Positions 32,610-40,644 of a stretch of DNA of 64,000 nucleotides are shown here, piece after piece. Source of the stretch: DATAAP01 sp041690495 (lineage in GTDB: Bacteria; Pseudomonadota; Alphaproteobacteria; CACIAM-22H2); assembly GCA_041690495.1 (NCBI GenBank), contig JAWLHE010000002.1:186001-250000 (forward strand), in the 5' to 3' direction. A program made the position numbers and the translations under genes. The notes under the pieces are model-generated. The model was not told the origin of the DNA, ran no database searches, and saw nothing but the letters and a program-made list of their open reading frames with translations. Positions within the stretch are counted from its first letter, which is position 1. Each line of letters starts with the position of its first letter.

Positions 32610-34100
32610 ATGCAGCAGACGGTGACACGCCCGCAGGCCGCAACCGGCGTCCAGCTCAAGGATGGGAAGCTGTTCCGCCAGCAGTGCTATATCGACGGCG
32701 CGTGGGTCGATGCCGATCGCAAGGCGACGATCGACGTGAATAACCCCGCGACGGACGAGATGATCGGCACGGTGCCCCGCCTTGGCGCCGCCGAGACGCG
32801 CCGCGCCATCGAGGCGGCGGAGCGGGCCTATCCGGCGTGGCGCGCCAAGACGGCCAAGGAGCGCGCCAATGTCATGCGGCGCTGGTTCGACCTGATGATG
32901 GCGAACCAGGACGACCTCGCGGTGCTGATGACGACCGAGCAGGGCAAGCCGCTGACCGAGTCCAAGGGCGAGGTCGCCTACGCGGCGTCGTTCCTCGAAT
33001 GGTTCGGCGAGGAGGCGAAGCGGGTCTACGGCGACACCATCCCGCCGCACCAGGGCGACAAGCGCATCGTCGTCATCAAGGAGCCGGTCGGCGTCGTCGC
33101 CTGCATCACGCCGTGGAACTTCCCGGCGGCGATGATCACGCGCAAGGCCGGTCCCGCGATCGCCGCGGGCTGCACCGTCGTCATCAAGCCCGCGACGCAG
33201 ACGCCGTTCTCGGCGCTGGCGCTGGCCGAGCTGGCCGAGCGCGCTGGCGTGCCGAAGGGCGTCATCAACGTCGTCACCGGTCCGGCGGGCGAGGTCGGCG
33301 GCGAGCTGACCTCGAACCCGATCGTGCGCAAGCTGTCCTTCACCGGTTCGACCGAGATCGGCAAGCTGCTGATGGAGCAGTGTGCCGGCACCGTGAAGAA
33401 GATGTCGATGGAGCTGGGCGGCAATGCGCCGTTCATCGTCTTCGACGATGCCGATCTCGATGCGGCGGTGGAGGGCGCCATCGCTTCCAAGTACCGGAAC
33501 ACCGGCCAGACCTGCGTCTGCGCCAACCGCTTCCTGGTGCAGGACAAGGTCTACGATGCCTTTGCCGAAAAGCTTGTCGGTGCGGTGAAGAAGCTCAAGG
33601 TCGGCCCGGGCCTCGAGGCCGGCGTTACCCAGGGCCCGCTGATTGATTCCAAGGCCATCGAGAAGGTCGAGAGCCACGTCAAGGACGCACTGTCCAAGGG
33701 CGCCAAGGTCGCGACGGGCGGCAAGCGTCATGCGCTCGGCGGTACGTTCTACGAGCCGACCGTACTGACGGGCGTCAACACCCAGATGGCGGTGGCGCGC
33801 GAGGAGACGTTCGGCCCGGTGGCGCCGCTGTTCCGGTTCTCCGACGAGACGGAGGCGGTGAGGCTCGCCAACGATACCGAGTTCGGCCTCGCCGCCTATT
33901 TCTACGGCCGCGACATCGGCCGGATCTGGCGCGTGGCGGAAGGGCTGGAATACGGCATCGTCGGCATCAACACCGGCATCATCTCGACCGAAGTGGCGCC
34001 GTTCGGCGGCATGAAGGAATCCGGCATCGGCCGCGAGGGCTCCAAGTACGGGCTCGAGGAGTTCCTCGAGATCAAATACCTCTGCATGGGGGGAATATAG
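32610..34100 (+). CDS. gabD: Succinate-semialdehyde dehydrogenase
   Basis: A 496-residue NAD(P)-dependent aldehyde dehydrogenase. Motifs ELGGNAPFIVFDDADLD and NTGQTCVCANRFLVQ (nucleophile Cys followed by a second Cys two residues on, as in the redox-regulated GabD) with the tail APFGGMKESGIGREGS identify the GabD branch, which converts succinate semialdehyde to succinate in GABA breakdown. The ATG follows an AAGGAG ribosome-binding site. No GABA aminotransferase is adjacent. Confidence 0.94.
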   Translation: MQQTVTRPQAATGVQLKDGKLFRQQCYIDGAWVDADRKATIDVNNPATDEMIGTVPRLGAAETRRAIEAAERAYPAWRAKTAKERANVMRRWFDLMMANQDDLAVLMTTEQGKPLTESKGEVAYAASFLEWFGEEAKRVYGDTIPPHQGDKRIVVIKEPVGVVACITPWNFPAAMITRKAGPAIAAGCTVVIKPATQTPFSALALAELAERAGVPKGVINVVTGPAGEVGGELTSNPIVRKLSFTGSTEIGKLLMEQCAGTVKKMSMELGGNAPFIVFDDADLDAAVEGAIASKYRNTGQTCVCANRFLVQDKVYDAFAEKLVGAVKKLKVGPGLEAGVTQGPLIDSKAIEKVESHVKDALSKGAKVATGGKRHALGGTFYEPTVLTGVNTQMAVAREETFGPVAPLFRFSDETEAVRLANDTEFGLAAYFYGRDIGRIWRVAEGLEYGIVGINTGIISTEVAPFGGMKESGIGREGSKYGLEEFLEIKYLCMGGI

Positions 34101-34121
34101 GACCGCTTCGCCGCGTATGGT

Positions 34122-34157
34122 TTGCGTCATGCGCGGGCTCTTCCGCGCATGACGCAA
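34122..34157. terminator. 15-bp-stem hairpin after gabD
   Basis: A perfect 15-bp inverted repeat (TTGCGTCATGCGCGG and CCGCGCATGACGCAA) around gctctt. It lies 22 bases after the gabD stop. It shares the ATGCGCGG...CCGCGCAT heart with the repeat at 17302-17323. It could act as a terminator, although no T-run follows, or as a REP-type element. Confidence 0.55.
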
Positions 34158-34195
34158 GCGGACCGGTCGATTACGAGAATCCGGCAGGGGAAGAC

Positions 34196-34621
34196 ATGCC
34201 CGACGAACACGGCGCGGACCTGATCGCGCGGCGCACGGTCCTGACTCTCGAAGGCGCGCGCCGGGTTTCCGCGGCGGCGGAGGCCGAGGCGAGCCGGCAG
34301 GGCTGGAATGTCTGCATCGCGGTGGTCGATGCGTCGGGCATCCTCGTCCACTTCGTGCGCAGGGACGACACGCAGGCATCCAGCAGCGAGATCGCCATCG
34401 GCAAGGCGCGTACGGCGGCCATGTTCCGCCGTCCGACCCGCGCCCTGGAAGAGAGCATCGCCGGCGGCCGGACCGTGCTCATGAGCTTTCCTGCGATGCC
34501 GGTGACGGGCGGCCTGCCGCTGGTCGCCGGCGGCACGGTGATCGGCGGCATCGGTGTCAGCGGCGTGCATTCCGACCAGGACGAGATCGTCGCCGGGGCT
34601 GGCGCGAAGGTGATCGAATAG
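34196..34621 (+). CDS. GlcG/HbpS-family heme-binding-like protein
   Basis: A 141-residue protein of the GlcG/HbpS/PduO-C fold: LTLEGARRVSAAAEAEA, then NVCIAVVDASGILVHFVRRDDT, IAIGKARTAA, and the glycine-rich PLVAGGTVIGGIGVSG tail are all typical. HbpS from Streptomyces binds heme, while the fold in other proteins binds cobalamin or has no known ligand. Function here is unknown. It is followed 14 bases later by the DUF599 gene. Confidence 0.88.
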   Translation: MPDEHGADLIARRTVLTLEGARRVSAAAEAEASRQGWNVCIAVVDASGILVHFVRRDDTQASSSEIAIGKARTAAMFRRPTRALEESIAGGRTVLMSFPAMPVTGGLPLVAGGTVIGGIGVSGVHSDQDEIVAGAGAKVIE

Positions 34622-34634
34622 CTAGCCTGTCCCG

Positions 34635-35312
34635 GTGACGGGAATATCGGGTCTCGATCTCACGGCTTTCACCTGGTTCGTGCTTTGCGCGGTCGGCTAC
34701 AAGCTGTTCGCCGACCACTGGCGCGCGGCGCAGGGCCTGATGGGGGCGGTGGCGCGCCACCGGCTGGCATGGATGGAGCGGATGCTCGAGCGCGAGAACC
34801 GCATCGTCGACACGACGCTCGTCGCCACCATGTCCAGCAGCGTCTCGTTCTTCGCCCAGACCTCGATCTTCATCCTGGGCGGCCTGATCGCCGTGCTCGG
34901 CGCGCAGGACCGCGTGCGCGAGGTGATCGCCGAGGTGCCGTTCGCCGAGCCCGGCGCCGGCGCATGGTGGGAGGCCAAGATCGCCCTGCTGATCGTGATT
35001 TTCGTGTTCGCGTTCTTCAAGTTCACGTGGTCGCTGCGGCAGCTCAACTATCTGCTGGTGCTGATCGGCGCGGCGCCGATCAGCACGCGCATTGGCCTCA
35101 AGGAGGCCGGGCCGATTGCGCGCCGTGCCGCGCGCATGAGCAATCTCGCGGTCAACCACTTCAATGTCGGCATCCGTGCCTATTATTTCGGCCTGGCGGC
35201 GCTGGCGTGGTTCGTCAATCCGTGGCTGTTCATGGCCGCTTCGGCCTGGGTCGTCCTCGTCCTCTGGCGCCGCGAGTTCCACTCGAATACCTTGGCCGCC
35301 CTTAAAGATTGA
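34635..35312 (+). CDS. DUF599 membrane protein
   Basis: A 225-residue inner-membrane protein with four membrane segments: TAFTWFVLCAVGYKLF, VSFFAQTSIFILGGLIAVLG, KIALLIVIFVFAFFKFTWSL and YYFGLAALAWFVNPWLFM (read in parts). The pattern ending in FTWSLRQLNY is typical of DUF599. The start is GTG. Function is unknown. Confidence 0.85.
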   Translation: MTGISGLDLTAFTWFVLCAVGYKLFADHWRAAQGLMGAVARHRLAWMERMLERENRIVDTTLVATMSSSVSFFAQTSIFILGGLIAVLGAQDRVREVIAEVPFAEPGAGAWWEAKIALLIVIFVFAFFKFTWSLRQLNYLLVLIGAAPISTRIGLKEAGPIARRAARMSNLAVNHFNVGIRAYYFGLAALAWFVNPWLFMAASAWVVLVLWRREFHSNTLAALKD

Positions 35313-35359
35313 TCGGGGCGAACCTACTTGTAATCTGTCTCACTTCTCCTCCTGGCGTC

Positions 35360-35382
35360 ATGCCCGGGCTCGGCTCGGGCAT
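35360..35382. repeat. REP-like palindrome (copy C)
   Basis: ATGCCCG...CGGGCAT inverted repeat followed by a second self-complementary stretch (gacctgcggg... and cctcggactcgatccgaggg). It is a degenerate relative of the palindromes at 6.8 and 14.6 kb and fills much of the spacer before glutathione reductase. Confidence 0.5.
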
Positions 35383-35488
35383 CCATCCTGGCGTTGGAAC
35401 CATGGACCTGCGGGGTACCCCTCGGACTCGATCCGAGGGCTGCGGGTGACACATAGTGTCAGGGGGCGCATAAACGACAGGCGTCATC

Positions 35489-36862
35489 ATGGCCGACTAC
35501 GATTTCGACCTTTTCACCATCGGTGCCGGCTCGGGCGGCGTCGCGGCGTCGCGGCGCGCGGCGGCCTACGGCGCCCGCGTCGCCGTCGCCGAATCCGTCC
35601 GCGTCGGCGGGACCTGCGTGCTGCGCGGCTGCGTGCCGAAGAAGCTGCTGGTTTACGGGACCCATTTCGCCGAGGAACTCGCCGATGCCGAAGGCTTCGG
35701 CTGGACCGTCACCGGCGCTGCGCTCGACTGGGGGCGGCTGATCGCCGCGAAGGATCGCGAACTCGACCGCCTCAACGGCATCTATATCAAGATGCTGAAC
35801 GACTCGCGCGTGACGATCGTCGACGGCCATGCGCGGTTCCGCGACGCGCACACGGTCGAGGTGGGCGGCAGGACCTACACCGCGAAGCACATCCTGATCG
35901 CCGTGGGCGGCCGTCCCGAGCGGCCGGCGATCCCCGGTATCGAGCATACCATCACCTCGGACGAGGCGCTCGATCTCAAGACCCTGCCGAGGCGCATCGT
36001 CATCGTCGGCGGCGGCTACATCGCCGTCGAGTTCGCCGGGATCTTCGACGCTGCCGGCGTCGAGGTGCGCGAGATCATCCGCGCGCCGATGATCCTGCGC
36101 GGGTTCGACGACGACATCCGCGCGCACCTGACGGAGCAGATGACCAGGAAAGGCATCGTCATTGCGCCCAATCTCAACGTCGCGCGTGTCGAGAAGACCG
36201 GGAACGCGTTCCGCGTCCAGGTCGAGGGTGACATCGCCTTCACCGCAGATGCGGTGATGTACGCGACCGGCCGCGTGCCCAATACCGGCAGTCTCGGGCT
36301 CGATCGCGTCGGCATCCACCTCAACAAGCGCGGCGCCATCGCCGTCGACGAGTGGCAGCAGACCACGGTGCCGAACATCTACGCCATCGGCGACTGCACC
36401 GACCGGATCAACCTGACCCCGGTCGCCATCGCCGAGGGGCGCGGGGTCGCAGAGACCCTGTTCAACCGCAACCCGACGAAGATGGATCACACCGGCGTGC
36501 CGAGTGCCGTCTTCAGCCAGCCGCCGGTCGGCACCGTCGGCCTGAGCGAGGCCTCTGCGCGCGCGCTCGGCGAGGTCGACGTCTACAAGGCGGTGTTCCG
36601 GCCGATGAAGCACACGCTGTCCGGCCGCGACGAGAAGATCCTGATGAAGCTGGTCGTCGACCGCGCCACCGACAGGGTGGTCGGCGCGCACATGGTCGGC
36701 CCCGACGCGCCCGAGATCATCCAGGGCCTCGCCATCGCCGTGAAGGCCGGCCTGACCAAGAAGCAGTTCGACCAGACCGTCGCCATCCATCCGACTTCCG
36801 CGGAGGAGTTCGTGCTGATGCGCGAGCCGGTGCGGCCGCCCGCGGCCAGGGCGGCGGAGTAG
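35489..36862 (+). CDS. gor: Glutathione-disulfide reductase
   Basis: A 457-residue FAD/NADPH-dependent disulfide reductase that recycles glutathione. FAD-binding GAGSGGVAASRRAA, the redox Cys pair GGTCVLRGCVPKK (residues 40-52), NADPH-binding VGGGYIAVEFAG, the FAD-binding YAIGDCT and the C-terminal HPTSAEEF with the catalytic His are all there. The short form of the first redox motif (CVLRGCVPKK) is that of glutathione rather than lipoamide reductase. Confidence 0.96.
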   Translation: MADYDFDLFTIGAGSGGVAASRRAAAYGARVAVAESVRVGGTCVLRGCVPKKLLVYGTHFAEELADAEGFGWTVTGAALDWGRLIAAKDRELDRLNGIYIKMLNDSRVTIVDGHARFRDAHTVEVGGRTYTAKHILIAVGGRPERPAIPGIEHTITSDEALDLKTLPRRIVIVGGGYIAVEFAGIFDAAGVEVREIIRAPMILRGFDDDIRAHLTEQMTRKGIVIAPNLNVARVEKTGNAFRVQVEGDIAFTADAVMYATGRVPNTGSLGLDRVGIHLNKRGAIAVDEWQQTTVPNIYAIGDCTDRINLTPVAIAEGRGVAETLFNRNPTKMDHTGVPSAVFSQPPVGTVGLSEASARALGEVDVYKAVFRPMKHTLSGRDEKILMKLVVDRATDRVVGAHMVGPDAPEIIQGLAIAVKAGLTKKQFDQTVAIHPTSAEEFVLMREPVRPPAARAAE

Positions 36863-37100
36863 GCGTCGGCAACGTGCCGGCGGAGACGCCGTCTTTGCGG
36901 ATTTGCTCCTCCGGAGCGCCGGCCGCATCCGGCAGAGGGAGGACCTGCAAGTGGAGAAGAGGCGCGGCCCGGCGCGCCGAGCGGCGGCCCGCCGGCGCTG
37001 GCGCTCTACTGCCCGGCGGGATTCGCGGAGGTGCCGCCGTTCGGGAGTTGCGAAGCCGAGCCGGTCAGTGCCTTCTTGGCGAAGTCGCGCGGCCGGGAGG

Positions 37101-37532
37101 TCAGGCCGGCACCAGCCCGTGCCGCAACATCACCGTCTTGATCCGTGCCAGGTCGGGCTTGCCGGCCACGTTCACCTCGGCGGCTATCTCCTCGAAGTAA
37201 CCGCGCCCTATCGATCCCGGCGTCAGCACGGTGAGCGCGCGGGCCGGCTCTGCATGCACATTTGCATGATGATGAACGCTGCCGCGTGGAATGAACAGGG
37301 AGTCGCCTGGCCCTATCTCGTGCTTCCGGCCGTCAAGCGTGCAGGTCAACGTGCCCTCGAGCCCGTAAATGACCTCGTCGACCTCCTTGTGGAAGTGAGG
37401 CGCCGGAACGCGCGCATTCGGCGGGACCCGGAACTCGAACATCACCAGATCGCCGGTACCCTGTGTCTCATCGACGACGAAGTGCAGCTCCAGCTCGCCG
37501 ATCCTGACCGCTTCGCTCTTCGGTGCTTCCAT
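37101..37532 (-). CDS. Cupin-domain protein
   Basis: A 143-residue single-domain cupin. Motif 1 contains PAPHFHKEVDEVIYGLEG, motif 2 PGDSLFIPRGSVHHHANVH; the His and Glu residues that bind metal are present. Such proteins bind small molecules or act as dioxygenases or isomerases; the substrate is unknown. It is divergent from a MarR regulator, with the first of two matching palindromes immediately upstream (37549-37563), so it is likely its regulated target. Confidence 0.88.
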   Translation of the reverse strand: MEAPKSEAVRIGELELHFVVDETQGTGDLVMFEFRVPPNARVPAPHFHKEVDEVIYGLEGTLTCTLDGRKHEIGPGDSLFIPRGSVHHHANVHAEPARALTVLTPGSIGRGYFEEIAAEVNVAGKPDLARIKTVMLRHGLVPA

Positions 37533-37548
37533 GACGACGATGCCTCCC

Positions 37549-37563
37549 GTAAAGTGATTTTAC
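37549..37563. promoter_or_regulatory. Palindromic operator 1 (GTAAA-N5-TTTAC)
   Basis: gtaaagtgattttac: a 5-bp inverted repeat with a 5-base spacer, almost identical (14 of 15 bases) to the site at 37574-37588, 25 bases (centre to centre) away. It lies in the short gap between the divergent cupin and MarR starts, where MarR proteins usually bind. Confidence 0.7.
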
Positions 37564-37573
37564 ACTCCAGTTC

Positions 37574-37588
37574 GTAAAGGGATTTTAC
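37574..37588. promoter_or_regulatory. Palindromic operator 2 (GTAAA-N5-TTTAC)
   Basis: gtaaagggattttac: second copy of the operator-like palindrome. It ends two bases before the MarR ATG at 37590, so a regulator bound here would block transcription or translation of its own gene (autorepression, inference). Its position leaves no room for a normal ribosome-binding site. Confidence 0.7.
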
Positions 37589-37589
37589 G

Positions 37590-38093
37590 ATGATGTCAAC
37601 GGAGCCGCATCGCGTTGCGCGTCCCGCACAGCGTCAGCCTTCCGCGCCGCCCTTCATCGGTGCCTTGCTGCGCCTCTGCTGGCAGCGCGTCCGGAACCGG
37701 ATCGGCGAGGCGATCCGGGCAGACGGATTCACCGACCTGCAGGAAGCGCATCTAGTAATATTCCAGTACCCGCTTCCTGACGGGGTGCGGCCGTCGGTGC
37801 TCGCACGCCAGCGCCGCATCTCGCGCCAGGCGGCCAACTATCTCATCGCGCAATTGGAAGACCTCGGCTATCTGCAGCGCCGCGCAGCATCGGACGGCGG
37901 CCGCAGGCTGGTCTATCTCACTGCGCGGGGCCACCGCGTCGTCGATACGATCTATGCATGCTCGCAGCAGCTTCAGGAAGAATGGGCCGGGAAAATCGGC
38001 GGCGCGCGATATGACGTGCTGATGGCAACGCTGCGTGAACTTGCAGCCGAAGGGGACGACCCTGCCGAGGCGGACCCAGTGTCGACGGCCTGA
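37590..38093 (+). CDS. MarR-family transcriptional regulator
   Basis: A 167-residue winged-helix regulator with the MarR core: LRLCWQRVRNRIGEAI, LARQRRISRQAANYLIAQLEDLGYLQR (recognition helix and wing) and YLTARGHRVVDTIY. It is divergent from a cupin gene, and two almost identical palindromes lie between the starts. The annotated ATG directly follows one operator with no ribosome-binding site, so the mRNA may be leaderless, or the second ATG (37593) may be used. Confidence 0.9.
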   Translation: MMSTEPHRVARPAQRQPSAPPFIGALLRLCWQRVRNRIGEAIRADGFTDLQEAHLVIFQYPLPDGVRPSVLARQRRISRQAANYLIAQLEDLGYLQRRAASDGGRRLVYLTARGHRVVDTIYACSQQLQEEWAGKIGGARYDVLMATLRELAAEGDDPAEADPVSTA

Positions 38094-38447
38094 AGCTCCG
38101 GGCCTCGCGATCCTCTGACGTCGCGGCCTGGGAGCCGCGATCTGCCGACGGCCGACACCGGGCGAGGCTGCTGCGCCCGTACGGTAAACGTCGGCGCAAC
38201 CATAACTCGCATTGCAGTTCGAGGGCTCGGCGCCGCGCGCGCATGCGCGCGCGGCGCAGCGCGATCTCCCGCGTTTTATCCGTCTTGCATCCAGTTTAAG
38301 ACGAACATGAAATCAAAAGGCAAGTAATACGTTGTTTTACTTGTGGTTTCAGCTCTGTTCATGACGATTCTATTTGACCGCGCGTCGGGTTGTTCTGTAT
38401 TCGTGATTGCGACGGTCGGCAAAACCAAAGTACCGAGGGGGCCTACA
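38094..38447. other. 354-base gap before the RTX genes with two palindromes
   Basis: Two notable structures: a perfect 28-bp palindrome of alternating G/C at 38230-38257 and an A/T-rich inverted repeat CAAGTAA-N9-TTACTTG at 38321-38343. The stretch from about 38270 to 38420 is distinctly less GC-rich than its surroundings and probably contains the promoter of the first RTX gene. Confidence 0.6.
38230..38257. repeat. Perfect 28-bp GC palindrome
   Basis: gcgccgcgcgcgca and its exact reverse complement meet without a spacer. It is alternating purine/pyrimidine over most of its length, so it could form a cruciform or Z-like structure, or be a terminator for the MarR gene. Confidence 0.6.
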
Positions 38448-39296
38448 ATGGCAACGATTCCAGGCAGCGCGTATCAGGATTTCATCGTCGGCACATCGCT
38501 GAACGATTTCATCACCGCGGGCGCGGGCAATGACACGGTGCGCGGCGGTAGCGGCAACGATCACGTCTATGGCGAGGCCGGCAACGACACGCTCGAGGGC
38601 GGCAGCGGCAACGACTGGGTTGATGGCGGCCTTGGCGATGACCGGATCGACGGCGGCTCGGGCAACGATACGCTCAAGGGCGGCGAGGGCGCCGACCGGG
38701 TGAGCGGCGGATCGGGCGACGACAGCCTCTACGGCGGCGAGGGCGACGACACGCTCGAGGGCGGCAGCGGCAACGACTATGTCGATGCCGGTTCCGGTGA
38801 CGATACCGTGAAGGGCGGCAGCGGTGACGATTCGATCCATGGCGGCGACGGCGACGATCGTCTCAGCGGCGATGCCGGCGACGACTACATCCTTGGCGGC
38901 GAGGGCGACGACGTCATCGCCGGCGGTGCCGGCAACGACGTGCTCCACGGCGGTGACGGCGACGATCAGCTAAACGGCGGCACCGGCAACGACGAGCTGT
39001 CGGGCGGCGCCGGCGATGACGAGCTCATCGGCGGCCGCGGCGACGACGTGTTCGTCTTCCACGGCGGCGCCGGCAGCGACGTCGTGGTGGATTTCGAGCT
39101 CGAGCACGACATCGTCAGGGTGGAGCAGGGCATCAACGGTCTCGAGATCAACTCGGCCGCGGATATCGCCAATCTGGTGTCGGACGACGGCGGCAACGCC
39201 TTCATCGACTTCGGCAATGGCGACACGCTGACCCTGGTCGGTGTCTCCGCCGACGACGTCCAGGCCGACCCGGGCAAGTACTTCCTGGTGCTGTAA
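38448..39296 (+). CDS. RTX calcium-binding repeat protein 1
   Basis: A 282-residue, very acidic protein made almost wholly of about 20 consecutive RTX nonapeptides (pattern GGxGxDxLx, for example GGSGNDTLK), which fold into a calcium-filled beta roll outside the cell. A 20-residue cap precedes the repeats (MATIPGSAYQDFIVGTSLND). The C-terminal 75 residues (from about FHGGAGSDVVVDF) lack repeats and end YFLVL, like a type I secretion signal. No enzyme domain and no secretion genes are nearby. The start was set by comparison with the two paralogs that follow. Confidence 0.9.
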   Translation: MATIPGSAYQDFIVGTSLNDFITAGAGNDTVRGGSGNDHVYGEAGNDTLEGGSGNDWVDGGLGDDRIDGGSGNDTLKGGEGADRVSGGSGDDSLYGGEGDDTLEGGSGNDYVDAGSGDDTVKGGSGDDSIHGGDGDDRLSGDAGDDYILGGEGDDVIAGGAGNDVLHGGDGDDQLNGGTGNDELSGGAGDDELIGGRGDDVFVFHGGAGSDVVVDFELEHDIVRVEQGINGLEINSAADIANLVSDDGGNAFIDFGNGDTLTLVGVSADDVQADPGKYFLVL

Positions 39297-39310
39297 CGGC
39301 GTCCCTGGCA

Positions 39311-39351
39311 CCGGCGCCGCGCTTTTCTCCCCGCGCGGCGCCGGTTTTTTT
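39311..39351 (+). terminator. Rho-independent terminator after RTX gene 1
   Basis: A perfect 12-bp stem (ccggcgccgcgc and gcgcggcgccgg) with loop ttttctcccc and a run of seven T. It stands between RTX genes 1 and 2. Confidence 0.88.
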
Positions 39352-39368
39352 GAAACCGGAGGATTGTA

Positions 39369-40379
39369 GTGGCGACGATCCCGGGCAGTGCGTTTCAGGA
39401 TTTCATTGTCGGCACGTCGCTTGACGATTTCGTCGCGGCGGGTGCGGGCAACGATATCGTTCGCGGCAATGGCGGCAACGATACGCTCTACGGCCAGGCC
39501 GGCAGCGACACGCTCGACGGCGGCAGCGGCAACGATCGGCTTGACGGCGGACTCGACGATGACCGCCTCGACGGCGGTTCGGGCGACGACGATCTCCATG
39601 GTCAACAGGGCAACGACACCCTCGGCGGCGGCAGCGGCAACGACTCGCTGTACGGTGGCGCGGGCGACGACCGGCTGGACGGTGGATCAGGCAGCGATTG
39701 GCTCGAGGGTGGCGACGGCGCGGACCATTTGATTGGCGGCTCGGGTAACGACCGCCTCGAGGGTGGCCAGGGCGACGACACGATCGACGGCGGCAGCGGC
39801 AACGACTCCATTTCGGCCGGCCACGGCGACGACGTCGTCAACGGCGGCAGCGGCGATGACCACATCTATGGCGGCTTGGGCGACGACCGTCTCAAGGGCG
39901 GCGCCGGCAACGACGTCATCGAGGGCGGTGCAGGCGACAACGTCATCGACGGCGGTGCCGGCGACGATCACCTCGTCGGCGGCTGGGATGACGACGTCAT
40001 CACCGGCGGAACCGGCAACGACAATCTCATCGGCCTCGGCGGCGACGACCGGCTCGATGCGGGCGAGGGCGACGACTGGATTTGGGGCGACGAGGGCGAC
40101 GACGAGCTCACCGGCGGCGCCGGCGACGACGTCTTCCACTTCCAGGGCGGCGGCGGCAGCGACGTCATCATGGATTTCGAGGTCGACCACGACATGGTCC
40201 GCGTCGAATCCGGGATCAACGGCATGGCGATCACGTCGGCTGCCGACATCGCCAGCCTGGTCGTGGACGACGGCGGCAACGCCTTCATCGACTTCGGCCA
40301 TGGCGACACACTGACCCTGGTCGGTGTCTCCGCCGACGATGTCCAGGCCGATCCGGGCAAGTACTTCCACGTGATCTGA
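39369..40379 (+). CDS. RTX calcium-binding repeat protein 2
   Basis: A 336-residue paralog of the upstream RTX protein with GTG start behind a GGAGG ribosome-binding site. The N-terminal cap (ATIPGSAFQDFIVGTSLDD) and C-terminal block (SGINGMAITSAADIASLV onward, ending YFHVI) are nearly the same, but there are about 26 nonapeptide repeats instead of 20. This is a tandem duplication with repeat-number drift. Probably exported by a type I system encoded elsewhere. Confidence 0.9.
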   Translation: MATIPGSAFQDFIVGTSLDDFVAAGAGNDIVRGNGGNDTLYGQAGSDTLDGGSGNDRLDGGLDDDRLDGGSGDDDLHGQQGNDTLGGGSGNDSLYGGAGDDRLDGGSGSDWLEGGDGADHLIGGSGNDRLEGGQGDDTIDGGSGNDSISAGHGDDVVNGGSGDDHIYGGLGDDRLKGGAGNDVIEGGAGDNVIDGGAGDDHLVGGWDDDVITGGTGNDNLIGLGGDDRLDAGEGDDWIWGDEGDDELTGGAGDDVFHFQGGGGSDVIMDFEVDHDMVRVESGINGMAITSAADIASLVVDDGGNAFIDFGHGDTLTLVGVSADDVQADPGKYFHVI

Positions 40380-40389
40380 CGGGGTCCCT

Positions 40390-40430
40390 GGCGCCGCGCA
40401 CATCTCCCCCGCGCGGCGCCGGTCTTTTTC
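40390..40430 (+). terminator. Rho-independent terminator after RTX gene 2
   Basis: A 10-bp stem (ggcgccgcgc and gcgcggcgcc) around acatctccccc, followed by tctttttc. It is a copy of the terminator at 39311-39351, duplicated with the gene. Confidence 0.8.
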
Positions 40431-40449
40431 CTGAACCGAAGGGCTCCCC

Positions 40450-40644
40450 ATGGCCACCATTCCCCGCAGCGCCTACGCCGACGTCATTGTCGGCACGTCG
40501 CTTGACGACATCATTGTGGGATTTGACGGCAATGACCGCCTCGTAGGCGGCAGCGGCCGGCGAATGTGCTTCCGAGGTATCGCGATCGGTCATAAACGAC
40601 GGCGAGTCTGCTTTCCGGTAGGCTCCGCCAGCGTCATCCAATAG
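40450..40644 (+). pseudogene. Truncated third RTX paralog
   Basis: The frame starts with the same cap as the other two (MATIPRSAYADVIVGTSLDD), enters the first repeat (GNDRLVGGSG) and then leaves the family at about base 40557: the rest (RMCFRGIAIGHKRRR...) has no RTX character and overlaps the end of the opposite-strand activator gene. The missing C-terminal part would have been about 250-300 residues. It marks the left edge of the less GC-rich block. Confidence 0.82.

Noticed and set aside
38500..40300. Regular short direct repeats that could look like a CRISPR or satellite array
   Set aside because: The period is 27 bases in frame and encodes RTX nonapeptides; there is no constant repeat/variable spacer structure and no cas gene.
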